This document shows, one piece after another, positions 1 to 7,038 of a DNA stretch of 14,006 nt. Within the stretch, counting starts at the first letter, position 1, and every line of letters starts with the position of its first letter. The DNA lies in assembly GCA_020025455.1 (NCBI GenBank), contig JAHHSC010000032.1:1-14006 (forward strand), in the 5' to 3' direction. Source of the stretch: Lawsonibacter sp. GTDB lineage: Bacteria; Bacillota; Clostridia; Oscillospirales; Oscillospiraceae. The notes under the pieces are model-generated. The model was not told the DNA's origin. It did not search any database and saw only the letters and a program-made list of their open reading frames with translations. Both the position numbers and the translations under genes were made by a program.

Positions 1-689
1 CCGTGGGCGTAGAAGGGGGTGCGCAGCTCCTGGGCATAGGTGGGGGAGACGGTGGTGACGAAGTTGGAGGCCATGATGGCGCCCTTCATCAGGTTCACGT
101 CGCTGAAATAGGCCAGCATACCCTCGTTGAAGTAGCTCCGGTCCAGACCGACCACGTCCTGGAGCACCTGCTCGCCGTAGCGGCCCTGGTACTCGATGTT
201 GTGGATGGTGAACACGGTCTTGGCGTTACTGAGCTGGGGGATGCGGTACTTATCCTCCAGCAGATAGACCGGCACCAGCGCGGTCTGCCAGTCGTTGCAG
301 TGGATCACGTCGGGCGCCCAGTCCAGGTGACCGGGGGTCTCGATGACGGCACGGGAGAAGAAGGAGAACCGCTCGCAGTCGTCAAAATGGCCGTAGAGCT
401 GCCAGCGCTTGAAGTAGTACTCGTTATCCACGAACCAGTAGGTGACACCCTCGCGCTCCAGCTCGAAGATGCCGCAGTACACCTGCCGCCAGGACAGGGT
501 CACGTTGAAATACTGGAGAAAGGTCATTTTCTCCCGCCACTCGCTGCCGATGCCCTCGTACAGAGGCAGGATGACCTTGACGTCATGGCCCTCTTTTGCC
601 AGGGCCTGGGGCAGGGAACCTGCTACATCGGCCAGACCGCCGGTTTTGATAAAGGGTGCGACCTCAGAAGCGGCAAACAGGATTTTCAT
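1..689 (-). CDS. glgA: Glycogen synthase GlgA (ADP-glucose type), 5' part only
   Basis: Transfers glucose from ADP-glucose to the non-reducing end of a growing alpha-1,4-glucan in the cytoplasm. Only the first 229 codons are in the window; the gene runs off the left edge. The N-terminal half of a GT5/GT-B fold is visible: MKILFAASEVAPF is followed by KTGGLADV, with K15 as the conserved ADP-glucose-binding lysine, and further in by HCNDWQTALVP (about residues 130-140), VFTIHNIEYQG and VTTVSPTYAQE, all GT5 hallmarks. The ATG at 689 is preferred over the in-frame ATG at 695 because the GAGG ribosome binding site lies about 7 bases before 689 but touches 695. It is the fourth gene of the glgBCDA operon, 66 bp after glgD, with a hairpin in that gap. 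Identity is near certain; the missing C-terminal half means an intact gene cannot be confirmed. Confidence 0.95.
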   Translation of the reverse strand, partial: MKILFAASEVAPFIKTGGLADVAGSLPQALAKEGHDVKVILPLYEGIGSEWREKMTFLQYFNVTLSWRQVYCGIFELEREGVTYWFVDNEYYFKRWQLYGHFDDCERFSFFSRAVIETPGHLDWAPDVIHCNDWQTALVPVYLLEDKYRIPQLSNAKTVFTIHNIEYQGRYGEQVLQDVVGLDRSYFNEGMLAYFSDVNLMKGAIMASNFVTTVSPTYAQELRTPFYAH

Positions 690-716
690 GTACATACCTC
701 TTTTCATATCGTTTGG

Positions 717-748
717 GAAACGCCCTCCCGCGCTGGGAAGGGCGTTTC
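717..748 (-). terminator. Intercistronic hairpin between glgD and glgA
   Basis: An inverted repeat pairs GAAACGCCCT with AGGGCGTTTC (10 bp), followed by a one-base bulge and three further G-C pairs (CCC/GGG) around a GCGCT loop. It lies 8 bases beyond the glgD stop and before the glgA ribosome binding site. On the minus strand there is no run of U after the stem, so full intrinsic termination is unlikely. It may instead be a partial terminator, an mRNA processing or stability element, or a means of setting the GlgA level relative to GlgB/C/D. The stem is seen directly; its role is inference. Confidence 0.55.
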
Positions 749-755
749 GACCGTT

Positions 756-1871
756 TTAGACGATGGCGTTTTTGGCGATAGCCAGGGGATAGGTGGAGTG
801 ACCCATCAGCGTCCGGTTCTCGTTGACTTTTACGTTTTTGTCCGCAATGACATAGGAGAGGTTGGCACCGGCCTTGACCACCGTGCCCTGCATCAGAACA
901 CTGTTGGAGACCTTCGCCCCCTTCTCAATGATGACGCCGCGGCTGAGAATGGAGTTTTCCACCTCGCCCTCAATGTAGCAGCCATCGGCCACCAGAGAGC
1001 ACTTGGAGACAGAGCCGGGACCGTAGTAGGTGGAGGGGTTGGACATGTCCTTGGTGCGGATGGGGCGCTCGGCACAGAAGAGGTCGGCCCGCACCTCGGG
1101 TCTGAGCAGCTCCATGGAGCTGTTGTAGTAGTCGCTGACCGACTGGAACCGGGCCACATGGCCCTCGTGGATATAGGGCACCATCGCCAGGCTCTTCAGG
1201 CGGGGCTGCAGCACACCGCGGCTGAAGGAGTGGATGTCGTGGGCGGCGCAGTAGTCCACCATGTCCAGCAGCAGCTGCTTGGACAAAACATAGACCTCCA
1301 GAGACTCCAGCGAGTTTCCGGCCGAGGAGGGGTGGATGCTCAGATCGGTGATGCGGCCCTCCCCGCTGACCTCCACATACTCGGAGAACCGGGGCGTGCC
1401 CTTCCGGTTGGGGGTGCAGACAACGGTAACGTCCGCCCCGGAGCTCAGGTGCTGCTCAAAGACCTTGGCCACGTCCAGATTGACGGCCACATCGCCCCAG
1501 CCCATGATGACGTAGTCCTGCCGGATGGTGGACAGATAGCCGGCCACACCGGCCAGAGCCTCCATATTGCCCCGATAGGCGCCGTGGCTCTGCTCGGCAT
1601 AGCTGAAGGGGGGCAGCAGGCGCAGTCCGCCGTGCTTGCGGCTCAGGTCCCAGTCCTTCCCGGAACCCAGATGGTCCAGCAGGGATTGATAGGTCTCGTG
1701 GACAATCACGCCCACGTCGGTAATGCCGGCGTTGACGTAGCTGGAAAGCATGAAGTCGATCAGACGATAGCGCCCGCCAAAGGGGAGGGAGCAGGTGTTG
1801 CGGTGGCGGGTGAGCTCACCCAGATTGGTATCAGAGTGGTAGGCAAAAAGGATTCCGTGCAGATCATTCAT
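756..1871 (-). CDS. glgD: GlgD, regulatory subunit of glucose-1-phosphate adenylyltransferase
   Basis: 371 aa, the usual length of GlgD. In Bacillota GlgD pairs with GlgC, has little or no catalysis itself and changes the activity of the complex. The nucleotidyltransferase fold is recognisable (PFGGRYRLIDF at about residues 30-40, then a C-terminal left-handed beta-helix with SxLxxGxxxExG-like repeats), but the catalytic signatures are lost: where GlgC has LLAGGQGSRL this protein has LFAYHSDTNL, the SGDHIYK motif is replaced by GWGDVAVN, and no FEEKP sugar-phosphate site is seen. The start overlaps the glgC stop as ATGA, so translation is coupled, and a very strong ribosome binding site lies at 1878-1887 inside glgC. 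A catalytic GlgC is less likely because of the lost motifs. Confidence 0.95.
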   Translation of the reverse strand: MNDLHGILFAYHSDTNLGELTRHRNTCSLPFGGRYRLIDFMLSSYVNAGITDVGVIVHETYQSLLDHLGSGKDWDLSRKHGGLRLLPPFSYAEQSHGAYRGNMEALAGVAGYLSTIRQDYVIMGWGDVAVNLDVAKVFEQHLSSGADVTVVCTPNRKGTPRFSEYVEVSGEGRITDLSIHPSSAGNSLESLEVYVLSKQLLLDMVDYCAAHDIHSFSRGVLQPRLKSLAMVPYIHEGHVARFQSVSDYYNSSMELLRPEVRADLFCAERPIRTKDMSNPSTYYGPGSVSKCSLVADGCYIEGEVENSILSRGVIIEKGAKVSNSVLMQGTVVKAGANLSYVIADKNVKVNENRTLMGHSTYPLAIAKNAIV

Positions 1872-3076
1872 GCCTTTTCACCTCCTTTTACATCCTTGCG
1901 AATCATGGCGTGGGGGGAGACGACAGCGTCTTTGCCAATGGTCACGCCGCTGGCCACCACGGCAATCCCCCAGTCGGGGCTGTCATCGGGTGGGGCACCC
2001 ACCTGAGCGCCCGACTCGATCACGCCGTTCTCGGCGACGATGGTGTAGTAGACCTTGGCACCGGACTTGACCACAGCGCCGGGCATCAGAATGGAATACT
2101 GCACGTCTGCGCCCTTCTCCACGGTGGCGGAGTGGAACAGGACCGAGTTTGCCACGGTTCCATCCACCTGACAGCCGCCGGTGACCAGACAGTGCGAGAT
2201 CTTGGCGTCGGGGCCGGTGACGTGGGGGGGCTTGATGGGCGTGCGGGCGTAAATGGGCCAGCTGGGATCGTAGAGGTCGATGCTGCTGCGGGGGGCCAGC
2301 ATATCCATATTGGCATCCCACAGGGAGTCGATGGTGCCCACGTCCTTCCAATAGCCATGGAAGCGGTAGGCCATCAGCTTCTCGCCGGCATTGAGCATAT
2401 TCGGGATGATGTTCTTGCCGAAGTCGTTGGCGGAGTTGGGGTCTGCCTCGTCATCCATGAGGTACTGGCGCAGCTTGGACCAGGTAAAGACATAGATGCC
2501 CATGGACGCCAGATTGCTCTTGGGGTGGGCGGGCTTCTCCTCAAACTCGAAGATCCGGTCGTCCTCGTCCACGTTCATAATGCCAAATCGGGTGGCCTCC
2601 TGCATGGTGACCTCCAGAACGGAGATGGTGCAGGCAGCATCGGTCTTTTTATGTAGGGCCACCATGTCGGTATAGTCCATCTTATAGATGTGGTCGCCGG
2701 AGAGAATCACCACATATTCCGGGTCGTATTGGTCCAGAAACCCGATGTTCTGGTAAATGGCGTTTGCGGTGCCCTTGTACCAGGTGCCCTGGTCTCCCTC
2801 TCTCATGTAGGGGGGGAGAATGTGCACGCCGCCGTCCGAGACATCCAGGTCCCAGGGCTGGCCGTTTCCGATGTAGCTGTTCAGCTCCAGGGGACGGTAT
2901 TGCGTCAAAACGCCCACCGTGTCAATGCCGGAGTTGGCACAGTTAGACAGCGGGAAATCAATGATACGGTATTTTCCGCCAAAGGGTACGGCGGGCTTTG
3001 CCACGTGGCTGGTGAGGGCGTAGAGGCGGCTGCCTTGGCCGCCGGCCAGCAACATGGCGACAACTTCTTTCTTCAT
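1868..3076 (-). CDS. glgC: Glucose-1-phosphate adenylyltransferase GlgC (ADP-glucose pyrophosphorylase)
   Basis: Makes ADP-glucose and pyrophosphate from glucose-1-phosphate and ATP, the committed step of bacterial glycogen synthesis. The protein is 402 aa from the chosen start. Visible motifs are AGGQGSRL (11-18, nucleotide binding), AKPAVPFGGKYRIIDFPLSN (26-45), WYKGTANAIYQN (99-110), SGDHIYKMDY (126-135) with D128 equivalent to the metal-binding aspartate, and FEEKP (178-182) with K181 in the place of the E. coli glucose-1-phosphate lysine K195. Residues from about 290 form the beta-helix. A GTG at 3085 would extend the protein by MNR, but it sits directly on the ribosome binding site; ATG 3076 has GAGG 8 bases upstream and gives the usual MKKEVVAMLLAGG start. 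It lies 70 bp after glgB and overlaps glgD by 4 bp. Catalytic residues appear intact. Confidence 0.97.
   Translation of the reverse strand: MKKEVVAMLLAGGQGSRLYALTSHVAKPAVPFGGKYRIIDFPLSNCANSGIDTVGVLTQYRPLELNSYIGNGQPWDLDVSDGGVHILPPYMREGDQGTWYKGTANAIYQNIGFLDQYDPEYVVILSGDHIYKMDYTDMVALHKKTDAACTISVLEVTMQEATRFGIMNVDEDDRIFEFEEKPAHPKSNLASMGIYVFTWSKLRQYLMDDEADPNSANDFGKNIIPNMLNAGEKLMAYRFHGYWKDVGTIDSLWDANMDMLAPRSSIDLYDPSWPIYARTPIKPPHVTGPDAKISHCLVTGGCQVDGTVANSVLFHSATVEKGADVQYSILMPGAVVKSGAKVYYTIVAENGVIESGAQVGAPPDDSPDWGIAVVASGVTIGKDAVVSPHAMIRKDVKGGEKA
1878..1887 (-). promoter_or_regulatory. Strong ribosome binding site of glgD, inside the end of glgC
   Basis: The minus strand reads AAGGAGGTGA, fully complementary to the 16S anti-Shine-Dalgarno sequence, six bases before the glgD ATG. 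It lies within the last glgC codons and sets the glgD start at the ATGA overlap. Such a strong site would support near-equal GlgC and GlgD production for a mixed oligomer (inference). Confidence 0.85.
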
Positions 3077-3146
3077 TCTGTTCACCTCACGTCTAATTGG
3101 GGGACAACGCTGCTCATTTGAAAACTGGGAACGTGTTCCTGTGCGT

Positions 3147-5369
3147 TTACGTGTCTTTTTCTACCTTCTCGGAATTCTGCTTGACCTTATGCTTCTTTAC
3201 TGCTTTGGCCGGGACCACGGCCAGGGTGGTTTTGGGCGCCTGCTTCACGGCGGGATGGGTCTCAGCTCGAACCGCAGGCTTGGGCGCGGAAACGGATTTC
3301 GGCGCTTCTTTTTTGGGGAGTGCCTTGGTTCGTTTCTTGGCACCCAATGCCTTTGGGGCGGCCTTTGCGGAATCCATCCGGCCTTCTGCGGGCGGGTCTT
3401 GCTTGGCTGCACCGGCAGATTCGGCCTTGGCAGGCTTGGGCTTGCGGACGGGGTTTTTGCGGGTACAGCGGTAGATCATCACCGACATGGGGGGCAGATC
3501 AATGACCAGCGACTGTGCCTGATCGTGGAAGGGGACCTTTTCCGTTTTCAAAGGCGCGGTGTCGCCCAGACCGGAGCCGCCGAACTGCGCAGCGTCGGTG
3601 TTGAAAACGGGGGCCCAGGTACCGCCGAAGGGGGCACCGACCCGGTAACCCTTCCGGTGGTTGGGGGAGAAGTTGGCCACGATAAGCAGGGGCTTCCCCT
3701 CCCGGTCCCAGCGCAGGAAGGCCACGGTGTTGGCCTGGTTGTCGTCGGCGCACAGCCACTGGAAGCCCTGCCAGGAGTCATCCTGCTCCCACAGCGCGGG
3801 CTGCCGGAGGTAGAAGTCGTTCATGGCCTTGAAAAATTCCTGGGTCCTGCGGTGCGGCTCGTACTGGAGCAGGTGCCAGTCCAGGGAGTACTCAAAGTGC
3901 CACTCGTTCCACTGGGCAAACTCGGTGCCCATCATGGTGAGCTTCTTGCCGGGGTGGGCCATCATATAGGCGTAGAAGGCGCGGACACCGGCAAACTTTT
4001 CGGGGTCGTCACCGGGCATCTTTCCGAAGAAGGAGCCCTTCATGTGCACTACCTCGTCGTGGGACAGGGGCAGAATGTAGTTTTCGGAGAAGGCGTACAT
4101 CAGGGAGAAGGTGATGTCCCTGTGGTTAAACTGGCGGAAGTAGGGGTCCAGCTTGATGTAGTGGCAGATGTCGTTCATCCAGCCCATGTTCCACTTAAAG
4201 TTGAAGCCCAGACCGCCCTGATCCACGGGGCGGGTCACCTTGGGCCAGGCGGTGGACTCCTCGGCGATCATCAGAACGTCGGGGTGGGCACCGAAAATCA
4301 GGGTGTTCAGCTTTTGCAGGAACGCCACGGCCTCCAGATTCTCCCGTCCGCCGTTCACGTTGGGCATCCACTCGCCCTCCTTGCGGCCGTAGTCCAGGTA
4401 CAGCATGGAGGAGACCGCATCCACCCGCAGACCGTCCATGTGGTATTCCTCCAGCCAGAACATGGCAGAGGAGAACAGGAAGGAGCGGACCTCGCTGCGG
4501 CCCAGGTCAAAGACGTTGGTGCCCCAGTCGGCGTGCTCGCCCTTGCGGGGGTCGGAATACTCGTAGGTGGGGGTGCCGTCGAAGTTGTAGAGACCGAAGG
4601 AGTCCCGGGGGAAGTGGGCGGGCACCCAGTCCATGATGACGCCGATGCCGGCCTGATGGAGCTGATCCACCAGATATTTCAAATCGTCTGGTACGCCGAA
4701 GCGGCTGGTGGCGGCAAAGTAGCCGGTACACTGGTAGCCCCAGGAGGCGTCCAGGGGGTGCTCGGTGACGGGCAGAAACTCCACATGGGTGTAGCCCATC
4801 TCCTTCAGATAAGGCACCAGATAGCTGGCGGTGTCACGGTAGCTGAGAAACTCCCCCTCGCCGGTGCGGCGCCAGGAACCGAGGTGACATTCGTAAATAT
4901 TCATGGGGCGGCAGTAGGGAGGGTTCTTGGCGCGGAAGCTCATCCAGTCCTGGTCGCCCCAGCGGTAGTTGGTGGCGTCCAGGTCGTAGATCTTGGAGGA
5001 GACATTGGGCCGGGTCTCGGCGTGGAAGGCGTAGGGGTCCGCTTTGCCCACATAACCGCCCTTGCCGTCAAAGATGGCATACTGATAGGAGTCGTACCGG
5101 TTCAGACCGGGCACGAAAGCCTCCCAGATACCACCCTCCACCTTGGTCATGGGAGCTGCATCCGGGTTCCAGCCGTTAAACGAGCCGATCACGGAGACCT
5201 GTGGGGCGTTTGGTGCCCACACGCGGAACACATAGCCCTCGGTTCCATCTTCCAGCTGTGCGGGATGGGAACCGAAACAGCGCCAGGCGTGGCAGGAGCG
5301 TCCCTCAGAAAAGGCATCCAGCTCATAATAGAGGTCCGTTGGGGAGAGTTTTTCTAAGTATTTGGACAT
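3147..5369 (-). CDS. glgB: 1,4-alpha-glucan branching enzyme GlgB with an extra basic C-terminal tail
   Basis: 740 aa cytoplasmic GH13 enzyme that cuts an alpha-1,4 chain and re-attaches it by an alpha-1,6 bond, branching glycogen. Domain order: short N-terminus, CBM48 at about 40-130 (VFRVWAPNAPQVSVIGSFNGW), GH13 barrel at about 155-520, C-terminal beta domain to about 635. Catalytic residues are present: nucleophile D317 in DGLRVDAVSS, acid/base E370 in MIAEES, and transition-state stabiliser D438 in LSHDEVVHMKGS; H252 in PAHF also fits. A bacterial GlgB with this short N-terminus would end near residue 635, but here a further ~105 residues rich in Lys, Ala and Pro follow (see findings). 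The start has an AGAGGTGA site 6 bases upstream. It is the first gene of the glg operon, directly behind the promoter at 5458-5486. Confidence 0.97.
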   Translation of the reverse strand: MSKYLEKLSPTDLYYELDAFSEGRSCHAWRCFGSHPAQLEDGTEGYVFRVWAPNAPQVSVIGSFNGWNPDAAPMTKVEGGIWEAFVPGLNRYDSYQYAIFDGKGGYVGKADPYAFHAETRPNVSSKIYDLDATNYRWGDQDWMSFRAKNPPYCRPMNIYECHLGSWRRTGEGEFLSYRDTASYLVPYLKEMGYTHVEFLPVTEHPLDASWGYQCTGYFAATSRFGVPDDLKYLVDQLHQAGIGVIMDWVPAHFPRDSFGLYNFDGTPTYEYSDPRKGEHADWGTNVFDLGRSEVRSFLFSSAMFWLEEYHMDGLRVDAVSSMLYLDYGRKEGEWMPNVNGGRENLEAVAFLQKLNTLIFGAHPDVLMIAEESTAWPKVTRPVDQGGLGFNFKWNMGWMNDICHYIKLDPYFRQFNHRDITFSLMYAFSENYILPLSHDEVVHMKGSFFGKMPGDDPEKFAGVRAFYAYMMAHPGKKLTMMGTEFAQWNEWHFEYSLDWHLLQYEPHRRTQEFFKAMNDFYLRQPALWEQDDSWQGFQWLCADDNQANTVAFLRWDREGKPLLIVANFSPNHRKGYRVGAPFGGTWAPVFNTDAAQFGGSGLGDTAPLKTEKVPFHDQAQSLVIDLPPMSVMIYRCTRKNPVRKPKPAKAESAGAAKQDPPAEGRMDSAKAAPKALGAKKRTKALPKKEAPKSVSAPKPAVRAETHPAVKQAPKTTLAVVPAKAVKKHKVKQNSEKVEKDT

Positions 5370-5376
5370 AATGAAT

Positions 5377-5390
5377 CACCTCTGAAGGTG
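5377..5390 (-). promoter_or_regulatory. Small hairpin occluding the glgB ribosome binding site
   Basis: On the minus strand CACCT pairs with AGGTG around a TCAG loop, so the 3' arm is the core of the glgB ribosome binding site (AGAGGTGA, 5376-5383). A GGTGG at 5416-5420 could instead pair with CCACC at 5387-5391 and release the site. The pairings are visible in the sequence; a switching role is inference. No known riboswitch class was recognised in this ~80-nt leader. Confidence 0.4.
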
Positions 5391-5457
5391 GAATCCCCCA
5401 ATCTATCGGCGAAAACCACCAATATGTAGGAATGTGATGGATCAGCTATTTATATAA

Positions 5458-5486
5458 ATTATACAACGGCCCTATAGCTCCGTCAA
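5458..5486 (-). promoter_or_regulatory. SigA-type promoter of the glgBCDA operon
   Basis: On the minus strand a -35 box TTGACG (5481-5486) is separated by exactly 17 bp from a perfect -10 box TATAAT (5458-5463). Transcription should begin near 5451, giving a leader of about 80 nt before the glgB ATG at 5369. This is one of the two best promoter matches in the window and implies high basal expression unless a regulator intervenes. No separate operator palindrome was seen overlapping it. Confidence 0.85.
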
Positions 5487-5546
5487 GACTCAATCCCTCT
5501 GGAATTTGGCTGAAATACGAGGCAAAATGGGACCGAATTATGTACA

Positions 5547-5567
5547 GCCGGAGGATTGACCTCCGGC
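5547..5567 (-). terminator. Hairpin after the D,D-carboxypeptidase gene
   Basis: A perfect 8-bp stem, GCCGGAGG with CCTCCGGC, around a 5-base loop ATTGA, starts 6 bases beyond the stop codon. On the minus strand the sequence after the stem is TGTACATAATTCGG, which lacks a clear U-tract, so termination may be weak or factor-aided. It separates this gene from the glg promoter about 60 bp further on. Confidence 0.55.
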
Positions 5568-5572
5568 CGGGC

Positions 5573-6721
5573 TCAGCGGCCCAGAAGGAATTTTTGCATC
5601 ATTTTGTTGAAAATACCGGGGACGGTGAGCCGGTCCACTTGCTGGGAGGCAATGATGTTGATGGCGTCCCGGGGCTCTCCGGCCACGGACACTTCCAGCC
5701 GGCCCAAAATCTGGCCGTTTTCCACCGGGGCCTCCACATTGGGGGCGAGCACCAGCTCGGTCTCCACCTGGTCTCGCTCCCCCTTGCCTACCAGCAGGCG
5801 GCAGGTGTCCTCCAGCACCGGCTGGACCTGGGCCTGCTGGCCCAGCAGCACGTCCACCGGGGGGAGCGGGTCATCCGGCCACACGTTGACCAGGGCAAAG
5901 TTGGCAAAGCCATAGTCCAGCAGGGTCTTGGCATCCTCAAACCGCTGGGCGGTGGTGGGGGATTTCATCACAACGGCAATTAGCTCCATGCCGTCCCGCT
6001 CTGCCGAGGCCGACATACAGTAGAGCGCCCCCTTGGTGGAGCCGGTCTTGAGGCCGGTGGCACCGGGGTAGAAGCGGATGAGCCGGTTGGTGTTGGTCAG
6101 GCCGAAGGCGCCGTCCCGGATGGAGTCCATCCAGATGGTGGTATAGGCGCGGATGTCCGGGTGCTCCAGAAGCAGGGCTCTGGACATGAGGGAGATGTCC
6201 CGGGCGGTGGTCAGGTGGCCGGGGGCAGGCAGACCGGTGCAGTTGACAAAGTTGGTCTTATCCATCCCAAGCTCGGCGGCCCGCTGGTTCATCTGGTCCA
6301 CAAAGGCGGTTTCACTGCCCGCCAGGTGCTCGGCCAGAGCCACGGCGCAGTCGTTGGCGGATACCACCGTGACACACTTGAGCATCTCCTGCACGGGCAT
6401 CTGCTCCCCCTCTTTGAGGTACACCTGGGAGCCGCCCATGCCGGCGGCGTTGGCGGACACGGTCACCGGCTCGTCCAGGGCGAGGCGTCCGCTGTCCAGG
6501 GCCTCCATGATAAGCAGCAGGGTCATCACTTTGGTGACGCTGGCAGGCTCCAAAGGCCGATCCGGGTCCAGCTGGGCCAGAACGGTGCCCGTCTCCTTCT
6601 CAATGAGAATGGCGGAGGTGCAGCCCAGGTCGGGCAGCGGCCCCTCTGCCGCCCGTGTATGGGGCGCGGCGGCCAGCAGCAGGGCGGCGGCCAGCGCCAG
6701 GGAACATAATTTTTTTCGCAT
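5573..6721 (-). CDS. Secreted D-alanyl-D-alanine carboxypeptidase (PBP5/DacF family, S11)
   Basis: 382 aa. S11 peptidases remove the terminal D-Ala from peptidoglycan stem peptides outside the cytoplasmic membrane and so limit cross-linking. The N-terminus MRKKLCSLALAAALLLAAA is a Sec signal peptide with probable cleavage after the alanine-rich stretch near residue 25. The three penicillin-binding motifs are in order: SVTK (S61 nucleophile, K64), SAN (121-123) and KTG (225-227). A PBP5-like C-terminal beta domain follows (about 275-365). The final residues, ending FNKMMQKFLLGR, could form the amphipathic membrane-anchoring helix usual in the family. ATG 6721 is preceded by AGGAGGT at 9 bases. 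Neighbours are the divergent feoAB and the downstream glg operon, both with their own promoters, so it is probably monocistronic. DacF/DacA/DacB cannot be told apart here, so no symbol is given. Confidence 0.95.
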   Translation of the reverse strand: MRKKLCSLALAAALLLAAAPHTRAAEGPLPDLGCTSAILIEKETGTVLAQLDPDRPLEPASVTKVMTLLLIMEALDSGRLALDEPVTVSANAAGMGGSQVYLKEGEQMPVQEMLKCVTVVSANDCAVALAEHLAGSETAFVDQMNQRAAELGMDKTNFVNCTGLPAPGHLTTARDISLMSRALLLEHPDIRAYTTIWMDSIRDGAFGLTNTNRLIRFYPGATGLKTGSTKGALYCMSASAERDGMELIAVVMKSPTTAQRFEDAKTLLDYGFANFALVNVWPDDPLPPVDVLLGQQAQVQPVLEDTCRLLVGKGERDQVETELVLAPNVEAPVENGQILGRLEVSVAGEPRDAINIIASQQVDRLTVPGIFNKMMQKFLLGR

Positions 6722-6737
6722 GGTAACATGACCTCCT

Positions 6738-6751
6738 GGACAAATTTGTCC
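6738..6751. repeat. 14-bp perfect palindrome upstream of the carboxypeptidase gene
   Basis: GGACAAATTTGTCC is a perfect palindrome with no spacer, placed immediately upstream of the AGGAGGT ribosome binding site and downstream of the candidate promoter, where a bound dimeric repressor would block elongation or a small RNA stem could form. No known operator was matched. It resembles the half-sites at 10913-10928 upstream of mnmE, though the spacing differs. Confidence 0.5.
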
Positions 6752-6816
6752 GTGGAGTTAGGATAAGCGTTCAAGGGCGAACTATTCCCTGTTTGAAGCG
6801 GTATTTTTTGGGCCTG

Positions 6817-6846
6817 TCTATAACCATACTCCGTTTTTTTTGTAAA
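6817..6846 (-). promoter_or_regulatory. Candidate promoter of the carboxypeptidase gene
   Basis: On the minus strand TTTACA (6841-6846) and TATAGA (6817-6822) are separated by 18 bp. Both boxes match the SigA consensus only in part (5/6 and 4/6). The implied leader is about 90 nt and includes the palindrome at 6738-6751. It is the best candidate in the interval, but a weaker call than the other promoters listed here. Confidence 0.4.
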
Positions 6847-6922
6847 AACAGTCGAAAGACCGTCCCTGCCCCATGGGAACAGACGGAATAGAAAAGCGGG
6901 AGGACAACCCCGAAAATTTGGG

Positions 6923-6939
6923 TTATCTTATATTGATAA
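6923..6939. promoter_or_regulatory. AT-rich inverted repeat overlapping the feoAB -35 box, possible iron-regulator site
   Basis: TTATC and GATAA flank a 7-bp spacer, and the right half extends to TGATAAT, which is half of the classic Fur 7-1-7 site. The repeat covers the feoAB -35 box (6933-6938), the usual place for Fur or DtxR-type repression. The other Fur half-site is poor, so the regulator cannot be named from sequence. Confidence 0.35.
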
Positions 6940-6961
6940 TGACCCGGTGGTCCGATATAAT
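6933..6961 (+). promoter_or_regulatory. SigA-type promoter of feoAB
   Basis: TTGATA (6933-6938), a 17-bp spacer, then a perfect TATAAT (6956-6961). The start of transcription would be near 6968, about 70 nt before the feoAB ATG. The nearest downstream plus-strand gene is feoAB. Confidence 0.8.
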
Positions 6962-7038
6962 CTATGATGATTTAAAAAACGAACGAAGGAACGTACCTGC
7001 CGTCCAGCGGGAGCTTACAAGTTCGAGAGGGGAATTCG

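Larger units (their letters stand above)
6722..7038. other. 317-bp divergent regulatory region between the carboxypeptidase and feoAB
   Basis: AT-rich compared with the flanking genes. From left to right it holds the carboxypeptidase ribosome binding site (6731-6737), a 14-bp palindrome (6738-6751), a candidate minus-strand promoter (6817-6846), an imperfect repeat AACCC/GGGTT with a 9-bp spacer (6906-6924), a TTATC/GATAA inverted repeat (6923-6939), and the strong plus-strand feoAB promoter (6933-6961) with a leader of about 70 nt. No convincing gene lies in it; the only frame starting here (ATG 6873) runs into feoAB and resembles nothing known. Confidence 0.8.

Noticed and set aside
3..2006. 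Long plus-strand open frame of 667 codons opposite glgA, glgD and part of glgC
   Set aside because: It is antisense to three well-identified genes, has low-complexity Gly/Val/His/Asp composition, no ribosome binding site and no recognisable domain. Open antisense frames are a by-product of GC-rich codon usage.
3077..3085. GTG start for glgC giving three extra residues
   Set aside because: It touches the ribosome binding site; ATG 3076 has proper spacing and the conserved family N-terminus.
3127..3140. GGAAC-GT-GTTCC inverted repeat between glgB and glgC, considered as a LexA box
   Set aside because: The spacing between GAAC and GTTC is 2, not the 4 of the Gram-positive LexA site, and the location inside an operon does not suit an SOS operator.
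3054..5357. 767-codon plus-strand open frame covering nearly all of glgB
   Set aside because: Antisense to an intact, motif-complete GlgB; composition and lack of motifs mark it as a shadow.
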